64,000 bases of DNA from Ryuthela nishihirai. Its lineage: Eukaryota > Arthropoda > Arachnida > Araneae > Heptathelidae. The stretch covers positions 6,182,704-6,246,703 of the forward strand of contig JAWZYU010000034.1 of assembly GCA_038380435.1 (NCBI GenBank). The letters are read 5' to 3'. The position numbers were made by a program, and so were the translations under genes. Within the stretch, counting starts at the first letter, position 1; each line of letters begins with the position of its first letter. Under the pieces are notes generated by a model that ran no database searches, was not told the origin of the DNA, and saw only the letters and a list, made by a program, of their open reading frames with translations. Below, one piece after another: positions 10,176-21,300 of the stretch.

Positions 10176-10948
10176 TAAACAAGAAATTTGATGTGTAGTT
10201 TAATTATAATAGAGTAACGCATAAATTACATAAAAATATCGCAGAATCTTATAATGGCGATTCAAATGTTGAGAAAATTGGAAATGGAAATTTTGTTAAA
10301 ATCAGGTTTAAATAGTGCCTTTATATAAACTTGAACTTATTCATGATAATAAAATAATTTCTCAAACGTTTTGACAACGAGTAACGAAGAGGAAGTTTTC
10401 TGTACTAAAAACGATTAAAAATAATTCGTGACGTACGCTCATAGAGCAAACATTGAATCTTCTGGAAATTTTGTACATAGAATGTATAACAGTCAAATTA
10501 TGATGAATTAACGATTTTAGCGAGTCAAAAAATCGAAAATGTAATTATCATTTTGTAAGAAAAGTTTTAATAAAAGCATTTTGATACAAAATATTAATTA
10601 TAGGTTTGAAAAAAATTTTTTTTAATGCCTACAAAGCAATTCAGGGTGCAGGGGCTCCCGATGACTTTGTGCGTATGGCCCGAAAATGTCTAAATGCGTC
10701 GCAGTCTGCGAATGAATGCGCCACTGAGGTATAATGCTTTCCAAATTTGAATGAAATTTGCAAAGGAATTAAATTTTTTAAACACGTTATAAAAAATGTT
10801 ATGAGCATCTACTGTATTACACTAGTGATACGGAACCTGTGATCCCCGATCCCTAAGAGTTCAAGAAAGGTAGTAATGGCGGTTCGCATGCTGGTTTCAA
10901 TATTTCAGAAAGCTCTAACGGAAATAGTACATTTATCACAATAAAAAA
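10176..10948. other. No gene; AT-rich intergenic DNA
   Basis: A GC-richer patch at about 10645-10710 (GGCCCGAAAATGTCTAAAT) resembles 25095-25150 and may be a shared old repeat. Nothing else identified. Confidence 0.4.
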
Positions 10949-11121
10949 AATACTCCCTCAGGCAGCTTACCACAGATATCTGACAGGAGCCCGTCAGTTT
11001 ATATGCCACAGGTCTCTGAGGCAGGCCTCAGCAGAAAAACATCACGAACATTTATGCCTTACCAAAGGCTCGAACCCAGATCCCTTAGATCAGTAGCCAA
11101 GTGCGCTGACCACTCGGCAAT
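10949..11121 (-). mobile_element. SINE-1, internally deleted copy
   Basis: Tail, body and tRNA-like head (GCCGAGTGGTCAGCGCACTT on the minus strand) are present, but the middle of the body is shortened (CCACAGGTCTCTGAGGCAGG). The copy breaks off at CGGCAA. Confidence 0.75.
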
Positions 11122-11454
11122 TTTATCACAATTAACCTTATTTTTCATAACTTTTGGCTGGAATTATGTCGAAACTATCTCATGATTATAAAATTAACAA
11201 TTCGGGATACAAGAATTTTGGGAGTATCGAATTTCTCGACTTAAATTCAAATTTCATAATAACCAATAAAGAACTAGAGAAATAATCCCTTCTTGGGTTT
11301 TCAAGGGAGTCCTCTTTGTAAGAATCTATATTTTAGTTAAAATGCATCATGTAATGATGGGAGGAGAATCTACAGAAAGATTTGACACAAGTTGGGGAAT
11401 CACCGAAAAATGTGAATTCATAAAAGGTCAGTAGCTAGTTTGTCCAGTTTTCGA

Positions 11455-11525
11455 TTACTAAAAACCAGGACATTTCAGTAAATGTTCAGAAAGCTGAAAC
11501 TGGGACAGTTTAGTTATGGTCTCCA
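11455..11525 (+). repeat. Short interspersed repeat shared with 41170-41275
   Basis: CTAAAAACCAGGACATTTCA then GTAAATGTTCAGAAAGCTGA recurs with substitutions near 41170-41275. Family unknown. Confidence 0.45.
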
Positions 11526-11555
11526 TTACAACTTGTCGGCGTCCTATCTTCCTTG

Positions 11556-11630
11556 GGCGTGGGTTGCTCAGTCGGTAGCGCGTCAGGCTCGTAAACCGGT
11601 TCTACGAACTAGATGTCGATTGCACCACCG
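11556..11630 (+). mobile_element. SINE-2 head fragment
   Basis: GGGTTGCTCAGTCGGTAGCG then CGTCAGGCTCGTAA matches the tRNA-Met-like head of SINE-2 (see 43952-44340). The B box is diverged (GATGTCGATTG) and the body is missing. Confidence 0.6.
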
Positions 11631-11689
11631 ATATGCTTTAGGCTTATTTTCTACTTTTTAGGGCCATATATGTTTTTTAAAAAATTTTA

Positions 11690-12480
11690 ATTCACAACTC
11701 GCCTGTATTTTACCTAGTGGTTATGAATTTTTGCCAACTCGCCGTAAATTTTACAGAAAAAAAATCCAAATTTTTATATCTTTCCTGAATTCGTCGTCAA
11801 GCCGCTTCGAATTTTACACTCTCTCCTTAATGGCATAAAAAACAAGCCATTTTCAAACTAGCCCGTATTTTACCGTTGCTTCAAATTTTGCCAATTTATT
11901 ATTATTAAAAATCATGGCAAATTTATTTCTTAACACATAATACAACCGATTACATTGATATTTCAATTGAAATTTACAGAAATCCACAAAATTTTGCAGA
12001 AAATTCCCAATTTTTACATTTCACTTGAATTTTGCAACTCTCCTTAATGCCACAAAACCAATCCCAATTTTCACAACTCGTCTGTATTTTACCAAGTGGC
12101 TTCGAATTTTGCCAACTCGCCATAATTTTACAGAAGAAAACCCCAATTTTTGCATCTTACCTGAATTTTATCTACTCCCCAAGATTTTTCCAAGTTACCC
12201 CGATTTTGCCAACTCTCCTTAATTTCATAAAAACCAATTCCCAATTTTTACAACTCACCTGCATTTTACTAACTGTCCTAGATTATGCCAAGTTACCTTG
12301 ATTTGGACAACTCGCCATAATTTTACAGAAAAAAAAATCTCAATTTTTACATCTCACCGGAATTTTGTCAAATTGTCCCGATTTTGCCAACTACCCTACA
12401 TTTTGCTAACTCCCTTTAGTTTTACAAAAAATCTCAATTTTCACAACTCATTTATGAATTTTGCCAACTCCGATTTACTT
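11690..12480 (+). repeat. Degenerate minisatellite-like tract
   Basis: Repeated short phrases such as AATTTTGCCAACTCGCC, CACAACTCGCCTGTATTTTA and TTTTACAGAAAAAAA-CCCAATTTTT recur many times at irregular ~30-60 bp spacing. A higher-order return of about 380 bp is visible (CAACTCGCCTGTATTTTACC-AGTGG near 11695 and 12078). The small ORFs within (12025-12301, 12298-12501) reflect the repeat. It ends at a GGGGGGAGCCTCCCCC hairpin at about 12482. Confidence 0.65.
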
Positions 12481-12639
12481 TGGGGGGAGCCTCCCCCATA
12501 GCTATGTCCCTGATTATAGATAATGAAAACAATGGAAATAAATTGAAATGCATTTTAAAAGTTTCTTGGGAAGTGTGCTTACTTCTAAAATGGTAATGTT
12601 TTGATATCAAAAAAAAAAGAGTACAAACACCTACATAAT

Positions 12640-14780
12640 TAGAAAGTCCATTTATTAAGTTACAAAATAAGTAATTACAACACAGTCTATTTTCAAGGTA
12701 CGTAACTTCTTAGAATTGTGCATAAAACATTCTCTAGAAACTATAGATCTTTTATACCAGTGGTGACCAAAGTACAGCATGCAAGAATTTCTAATCTGGT
12801 CCACAAATGAAAAATAAAAACCTCTTGATATTTTTTACAGACTGATTTGAAATAATTTCTTACACGCGCTATTGTAACATAGTTGACAACATATGCCATC
12901 ATGAAAAAAAAAATAACAGTGAGACAGGGTTATCAGTAAACTATTCATTCACCTCTGACCGTCACCTTTACGTTTATACTGTAATATTTGAATTGGAAAT
13001 GTGAGTTATTCGACACTACATAGTTTTTAAAGGTCACCAAAGTGATGTGGCTTCTTAAAATTTCTGACCAATATGATAATGATTGGAAAACTTTGGACAC
13101 CACTGTTATACACAAAAATAATGTCATCATAAAGTTTTAAATGAATACAGAAAAAAATTCTGGAATATAATTAGAAATAAATGCTATAAAAGTATTAAAT
13201 ATAAAATGCACCTCTTACTTTAATAATTTCAATATTTTTCTTCCTAAATTCATTCTTTTTTTTACTGTTTACTGAAATTCATAGCTTTTCTAAGCAATAA
13301 CTCCAAGAAATATAAATATATTGCTCAAGTACATGTGACTATATGCACTTGGCTTGAGCAACATGCTTTTCTGAACATTCTATTCTTTGTTTTTCTCAAA
13401 ATTTGTGCAATATTGTTGGTCAGGGATAATGATAATGTCCAAATCACACTCATCCTCAACTAGTCAAAGCAGAAACAGATTTTGATGTTGCTACAACTGA
13501 GAGCAAATAATATTTAATGATGCTTCTGATTATGGCAGTATCATATGCAGGATTCAGTGTCATACCTTGGCAGGTTGGCTTTTTGTCTTCTGTATTACAT
13601 AATAGGAGTTGGCATAAGGGAAGGGGTGGAAGTGTCCAACTCCAAACTGCCACTTCTGTAAAGCATATTTCATAAGGAAAAAAATGCAGAGAGAAAGAGA
13701 AATTAATTTTTAACAGTAAACATTCCAGAGTTTTCTGCAAATACAAATTAAGAAAATTCAAAACGTTTTCACAAAATTGCTACAGCATCATTAAAATTAA
13801 AAAATGGTCTCAAGACATTGATCCCTAATTGTGGATGATTTCTTTTGGGGACTTCAAGATACTGGCCACTGACAAATCTCTGTTGCAGTGTACTTTTTTT
13901 GGCGTTTAGGTTTTGTGCAGTACACCAGAATAAATCACCCTGAGTGTAGTGAGAATTTTGATTACTTTGGTAGCAACATCAATAATATTAAAAAATATTT
14001 CTTATGGAAATTAAGTAGAAAACCCTATATTGACTGTTAATTTCTCACTAAACATTTGGGCAAATCTTAAAAACTAAATAAAAATTAGCCAATACCATGT
14101 CTTTTGAAAGTGAACTGAAGTCCAATTTGTTTTAATTATAGGTACAGTATTTATATTAAAATAAAAAAAATTCCAAGTATAAAATTCACATAAATTAACT
14201 CAACATTTGTAAAATTTATAAAATATACAATGTGAGAAATATGTGAGAATGAAATTTTGAAAGTTAATTATAATCTATATAAAATATTTAGTTATTCACA
14301 TCTTAATTTTCTGAACAGGAAATTAATGTGAATAACAGGTATTTGATAGAACTTTTCTTACATACAAAAATGACTATTTGTATGTAGCATTGTACAAAGT
14401 AAAACTAATATGAATAATTACATTGTTAAGTTTCTTCCTGTTATCAAGAGTTCAAAAATCATTCCCAGTAGACAAAAAAAGATCATCACAAAAAAATTGG
14501 ACAGTTTATACGATTAAAGTAATAATCTCTAAGCAGCATTTAACATTTACAACTTGTATATTAAATATAGAAAACTCAGAAAAGAATTCAATTCTTTTTT
14601 CTGCATAGACTGAAAAGTAATAAAAACATTATTGTTAGTGAGACAATGGACTTAGCCTAATAAAAACCAAACAAAAAGCATATTACTTTGTATAAAAATA
14701 GTCCACCCACCAAGGTCTATAATCCAACTGTAAAGTGGAACAATGAATAATATGGAAGCTGTACACATACAACATAGTTA
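12640..14780 (-). other. ITPK1: Probable ITPK1 3' untranslated region
   Basis: About 2.1 kb downstream of the stop with no recognisable transposon, SINE or coding frame, unlike everything around it. Reading the minus strand, the first good polyadenylation signal I found is AATAAA (12656-12651), followed by a TG-rich stretch (TGTAGGTGTTTGTACTC). The extent is inferred. Several AT-rich runs could provide weaker, earlier signals. Confidence 0.4.
12651..12656 (-). other. Candidate polyadenylation signal AATAAA
   Basis: Plus-strand TTTATT is AATAAA on the ITPK1 strand, with a GT-rich element 15-35 nt downstream. The spacing suits cleavage near 12635-12645. Inferred from motif only. Confidence 0.35.
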
Positions 14781-15331
14781 TTAACCAGACTCATCCAAAG
14801 CTACAGTGGAAGTTACATAATTTCTGGAATGCTGACGCTTAACGGTCCTTAGAGCAGTTTCCTTTTTCTTCTCATCACAAGAGTCTGATGTATCAATTCC
14901 TGAATCATCCTGGTTAATGTCGGCTGCTAAAAGCTTTGTGACTAAAATGTCTGAACAGTGTGTGGGTTTTATATTCAGTCCTTTGAAGCATATATTGTGC
15001 ACTAAGGTATTTTTATGCAAATGCTTCTGATGAGAAACTTGAAAATCTGATGATAAAGATAACGTATTGTTGCAGAATCCAGTAATGGGGCAGCAAAAAC
15101 AGTTTTCAGAATATGGAATGACTGCTGATGGAGTTCCGTCCTTAAATTTGGAAAGGGGTTCAAAAATAACCTTTTTGCAACCAGATTTCGCTTTAGATGC
15201 AGGAAACCAAGAATTGTTGGCCAGAGTGGGTCGGCAGACAATTGGTCTTGAAATTCCATTTGCTTGTGAAGATATCCTGGTAACTATTAAGTCACATAGT
15301 ATCTGGAAAAAGTTTTCCACTTCATCATAGC
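14781..15331 (-). CDS. ITPK1: ITPK1 terminal exon with lineage-specific C-terminal tail
   Basis: The acceptor TTTTTTAG at 15334-15332 leads into (G)GC TAT GAT GAA, giving GYDEVENFFQILCDLIV, the end of the ATP-grasp fold (vertebrate GYEGVSEFFTDLLNHI). About 165 more residues follow to the TAA at 14783-14781. They have no vertebrate counterpart I recognise: several cysteines (ENCFCCPITGFC), then an acidic Ser/Asp cluster (DDSGIDTSDSCDE) followed by a Lys/Arg-rich run. The tail is open for 184 codons, arguing that it is really translated. It may be disordered and regulatory. Confidence 0.9.
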
Positions 15332-18300
15332 CTAAAAAATACAAACAGAAATATATTTCAGAACATTTTGATAAGTTTTTATTTACTAAGTTAAAAACAT
15401 GCATTTGCAAACAATCATTCTACAATATAATCAGTATTGAACTGTTGGATGGTTTGAGCTATTGATGTTGGGCTGTAGACAGTGGTTCTCGATCAGGATG
15501 ACAGTAGAATGATGCGAATATTTGAGCAATTAAAATCCCTCCCCCCCTATATCAGAACATTTTAATCTACAGCCTGGTTTCGTTATTCATGTTACACTTA
15601 CATAAGTTTAAATCTATCGATTTGTGAATTTTTATTTGGGTTCTATTTTCCATGGGCATGCTGGTCAATGTACATCCGAAATATGAAGACGAATATCTTC
15701 TCAAGAGCCTTTCCAGTTATGGAATCTACAAAGTTAGACGAATGTACCGATTCACACCAAATGCTACAAATCATGGAGTTACCAAAACTTCCACCACAAA
15801 TGTGATAATCTATGCCGAGACCCTCAAATTACCTACCAGTGTCGAAATCGGCTTCTCTCACTTTAAGGTGAGAGAATACTTCGGCTCACCCTCACTATGC
15901 AGCAAATGCTTTCGCTGGGGGCACATCGCCACTTACTGTCGTGGCAAACTCAGGTGCAAAAGGTGCGGAGGTGAACACTCGCACAAGGACTGTCACAGTC
16001 AAAATCTAAAATGCCCCAACTGCAGAGGAGAACATCCAGCTACATACCATGGATGTCCTGTTAAACGTATAGCTTGTCGCGCCATGAGGATACAAGCCCA
16101 ACTTCAGTGCAGTTGGTCAGCAGCCTTTGCGCAGGCAAAAAATGAATCCCACATGGATCCTCTGGCCACTCACCAACAGAGGACCACCGATAAACATCAA
16201 CATCATAGTGCCATATCTACTAACTTTTCTTCATCTAACATAAAACAAAGTGACTGTGCCACCATAGATACTGAAGCAGTTCCAGAACTTTCAATCGAAC
16301 ATGCTTCCAGACCTTCCACCTCAGGCTACAAACAGGTAAATCCATCTACAAATTCTGTTAATCTCACCAGTTCCTACGCAAATAAGGCAAAAGGCAAAAC
16401 CATTCGCAAACAAAATAGTATAGAAATGCCAATACTAACTCCAATAGAAATTAGAAAAAAAAATAATAATGATATAACCAGTAATCTAATTATAGACCTA
16501 ATAATAAATCTCCTTAAGTACATCAGTTTCCAGGATGATGACCTCAAACTTTTGCAGCATGTTCTCTGTAAATTCAAAACTTAAGAATTTTTCCATTCTA
16601 CAATGGAATTGCAGGAGTTTCCAATCCAAAAAACAGGATGTTCTGCTTCTTAGCAAATATAAGGACATTGATATTTTTGCTCTACAGGAGATACGCTCTA
16701 AAAAACATTTCAACCTCCCTAATTATCTTTCCTATATTTATTTTCCCCCCCATAGTACCAATGGGGTTGGCTTCTTAATTAAAAAATCTATCAATCATAA
16801 AATCCAAAAAATTAATTACAATTTCCATAATCTGGAAATTATTGCAGTGCAGATAATTATTAATAATACTTCCTTTACTGTTTTTAATTTATATAACCCT
16901 GGTCTTGCTGTTAATAGTATCACATTTCAAAATATTTTTAAACAGATCCCTGAACCTCATATTATTTTAGGAGATTTCAATAGCCACCACACTTCATGGC
17001 ACTCATACAAAATAAATCATGCAGGCAGGCTTCTTTCCCAATACGTTACAAATTCCAACCTGGTAATACTTAACTCAAAAGCCACCACACATGAAAACCC
17101 TAATAATAACCGATCAATCATTGACCTTACCTTCATATCTCCCCAACTCACTGAACTATTTAAATGGTCCATCTTACCTGACACCAGAGGTAGTGACCAT
17201 CATCCTATCCTTTTGCAGGCCAATCTCCAATATAAATACAGGAAACTGATACATCTCAATAATTGGCCACTATTTAACAAAATTCTCACTCAATCACCCC
17301 CACCACATAACACAATTGATTATGACCATTTCATTCATCACATCATAGATATTACACATCCTGCCTTCACAATCATTCTCAACAAAATTCCAAAATTGAC
17401 AAAAAATTTCTGGTACATGAACAAACTATCTGCAATCAGAAAAAAAGCTGAAAATAAAGCCAAACAGACAAGACATTTTGATGACATCAATAGATACAAA
17501 AAAATAAATGCACAGGTCAGAAAAAAATTAAAAGAACTTTATAAGGACAATTGGCAAACTTTTACCAATCAACTCAGCACAATTACTACAGCTAAAAGTC
17601 TCTGGAAAACATACAAACACATTAATAATCCAAAATCACAAACAACCCCTGCCTCAGAAATTGCCATTCATAATAATATTACCCTCCTTGACACTGCCAA
17701 TAAATTTTTGAACAATCTTAAAAATACACAAACAACAACCCTCACCAATTCTGAACTTAAATTCATAGATAATATAAACAAAAAATTACAAAATATACCA
17801 CCTGCTTCCTTTATTATGGACCAACCTTTCTCTATGAAAGAATTAAACAATGCAATCAATAAGTTGAATCTAAAATCATCCCCTGGACATGATCAGATAT
17901 CAAATAAATTCTTCAAATATCTCCCCTATCAATGGAAAGATAGACTTTTAAAAATATTTAATTCAATCTGGGTCTCACACAAACTTCCTGACAGCTGGCT
18001 ACACATAATAATAATATTCTTGTTAAAATATGGCAAACCACCTTTTGAATTAAACTCATACAGACCCATATCACTCTTACCTAATCCACTAAAACTATTT
18101 GAAAGACTCCTCCACAAAAGATTGAACTGGTTTCTTGAATCTGGAAAAATTCTCCCCAATAATTTCTATGGTTTCAGAAAATTCAGATCCTCAAAGGACT
18201 GCATTTCACATCTTCTCACTGATATACACAAAGCCAATAAAAAGAAAAAATACACTATTGCCATTTCTGTGGACCTGTCCCAGGCATTTGACTCAGTCTG

Positions 18301-21300
18301 GATACACGGCCTCCTACACAAACTTTTATCCATAAATATACAGGGAAACCTCCTACATTTTCTACATTCCTTCCTCCTACACAGAACCTGCCAAGTCAGG
18401 ATTAACGATACATCTTCTAACCAACTTCCTTTCATACAAGGCCTATCACAAGGCTCTATTCTATCTCCCACTCTATTTAATATTTACATTCATGACATCC
18501 ACAAAATCTTCTATAGGAGGGTTACTTACACATGTTATGCAGATGATATAACTTTCTGGGCCACTGACAACTCTATACCCAATCTCCATATTTTATTGCA
18601 AAAACAGCTAAATAAATTATACACCTACTGTCAAAAATGGCACTTACAAATTAATCCTCAGAAGACATTTTGCATTCCTTTCCACCATAACAGAAACCCT
18701 AAACCAACACTGCATTTCACTATCAATAATGAGACTATCCCACAACATAATACATGCAAAATACTAGGCATAAACTTGGACTCAACACTCACCTGGACTC
18801 CCCATCTGGATTATTTACACACTCAGGGACTTAAACTAACAAATACACTTAAATACTTCACATTTATTAATAATGGCACACCACAATATCATATGATCAA
18901 ACTATATACAAATCTCATTAGAGCAAAACTAGAATATGGTATGGAATTTTTATGTGGCATATCAGATACCAAAATACAAAAACTTAATGTAATCCAAAAC
19001 AAATGCATCAAAATTGCAATTGGCCTCCCCTCCTTCACACCCACTCTCTCTATCATTGCAGAGACTTCCCTTCCCCCCCTCCAAATTAGACAAAAAATCC
19101 TTCTAATTAAATATTATATTAGACTACACTACAAACTTCCAAATCACCCTTTCCACACCCATTTTATAAGAAGCCCCTACTACAAGCACATTAAATCCAC
19201 TCCTGACCTCCACACTTTAATGAAGAAACACCTACAGATCAAAAACTTTGGGGATATTCCCCCACTTATAGCAGACTGGAGCTTCATTAGTCCTACATTC
19301 TCCACCCACATACCCACTCTCACACATAAACATAACTTACCACATGATGCAGTAAAAACTCTCGCTGAAACATACTTTGACGCACAATACAATGAAAATA
19401 TTAAAATTTATACTGATGGCTCTGTCATTCAAAACCCACCATCAGCCAGTGCTGCTATTCATATCCCACAATACAATACTTCATTATCTTTCAAATTATC
19501 CCCAATCTGCACCATACTACATACTGAAATCTTTGCCATTATTGAGGCCTTGGAATGGACCCTTAAATATGTACACAACAAAAACATTACCATTTTTATA
19601 GATTCCAAAGGAGCCATACAAACCCTCTCACAGGAATTTCTATACACCTCATATAACTACTACATACATAAAATCCTCACTCTTACAACACATAACCTCC
19701 ATACAAATAATAATACAATTATTTTACAATGGATTCCCAGCCACGTTGGAATTCACCATAATGAAACTGTTGATAATCTCGCTAAACTGGCACACAACCT
19801 CCACATAGTATCACCTACCTATCACTTTCATATTAATACTTCTCAGGAGATAAAACAACTTGAAGCACATCTCACCAATAAATACTTTCAGGTCCAGGCC
19901 TCTGTCCAAAACAACTTTCGATTTAATCTTAACCATAATATATCAACAATTGATAACCTCCCCTTCCCTAGAAAACACATCAAATTACTACACAGATTAA
20001 GAACCAACTCCACAATTCTTAATCCTACTCTACATAAATTCAAACCCACACATTCTCCTAACTGTAGACATTGTAAAGTTCCGGAGACGGTTCATCACAT
20101 CCTACTTAACTGTGATAATACTGCCTCACAGAGACAAACTTTCTTCAAATCACTCATTGACCTAAACATTTTGGATATTCAAACGAATGTAATTCTGGAC
20201 CCCTCCCCCCCTCTAAACAAAAACAAAATTTATGAATCTCTCTTTTCTTTCCTTCTTTCCACCTCACTTTGGAACAGAATTTAGTCTACCTTTCCTTTAC
20301 CCTCTACTATCTCGTCTCTTCATGTCCTTCATAAAGATTTTTCTTCAATTCTCAACTTACCTCTTGCATACATGTTCCCGAAGGGACCCTCATTCTGCTC
20401 TCTATCCAGACTCACACCAAAAATTCCATAAAATATAAATAAAAAAAAATGAAAAATAATGGAGGGACTATAGAAATAAGGGAACAAATATATACATATC
20501 TAAAGTGGCTCAAATCCTTTAACTCAGGTCTTACTGGCCCAAATAACCACAAAACAGGGGATCAATAGTCTTCAACCTATCTCCATAACCCAAGAATAAA
20601 TTAAAACCACTCAGGGAATAAAGAAAAATTATTAAATTGTAAATATAAGAATAATAATTAAAAAAATGCACAATAATAATAATTAAAAAAAAATATTAAA
20701 TAATGAAATAAAAAAAATAAAATAAATAATAATAAAAAATATCTTTATATATAAAATAATACATAATTAACAAAAAAAATAAAAAGGAAAATTATATAAA
20801 AAATATTTAAAAAATGATAAAAATAAATAAATATATTATATAAAAAAAGCATAAAAAATAAAAAAAATAAATAAAACAAAAAACTAAAAGAATAATAACT
20901 AAAAAAAGCATTAAAAAAACTAAAAAGAAAAATTAATTCTCCAAACAACTCTGAATGCTTCCCTGAAAGCATATACAATCATAAACACTCATAAAATCCT
21001 AAAATATCAATTTTCACTGGGCGACTATCTCTTACTGCACGATATCAAATATAATTTTGATAACCAAAATATTAATATATACACGAACCCTAAATTTAAA
21101 ATAAAACATAATACCCACATACATCCAAAATTATCATTCTGAGAAAGCCTGTAGAAGGACCTCTCAATACCACGTAACGTTAAACAACAACAACAACAAC
21201 AACTGAAAACAGAATAATGCAAAATAAGGCTGAGAACAACTGCTGTAGAAAAATAATAAATTTTTAAATTAAACATTCTTTTTTTTTCAATCTTTAACAC

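Larger units (their letters stand above)
15600..21204 (+). mobile_element. I-like non-LTR retrotransposon (LINE), nearly complete, 5'-truncated
   Basis: Two overlapping ORFs: a gag-like protein (15652-16584) and an EN-RT-RNase H polyprotein (16535-20284). An AT-rich ~0.9 kb 3' region follows, ending CACGTAACGTTAAA and (CAA)n at 21181-21204, a type of 3' tail seen in I/Jockey-group elements. The 5' limit is uncertain and gag lacks its N-terminal half. It lies in the last ITPK1 intron, antisense to the gene. The uninterrupted ORF2 suggests a young insertion. Confidence 0.85.

Noticed and set aside
12025..12301. Short overlapping ORFs rich in Phe/Leu/Asn
   Set aside because: They come from the minisatellite-like phrases, and two frames are open at once.
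15067..15330. Plus-strand 87-codon ORF opposite the last ITPK1 exon
   Set aside because: Shadow of the real minus-strand coding exon.
18166..18471. 101-codon minus ORF inside LINE ORF2
   Set aside because: Antisense shadow of the RT domain.
15652..20284. Host zinc-finger or nuclease gene
   Set aside because: Domain order gag knuckles, endonuclease, RT, RNase H is that of a retrotransposon.
20745..20978. 77-codon Phe/Tyr-rich membrane-like ORF
   Set aside because: A translation of A/T low-complexity DNA in the LINE 3' region.
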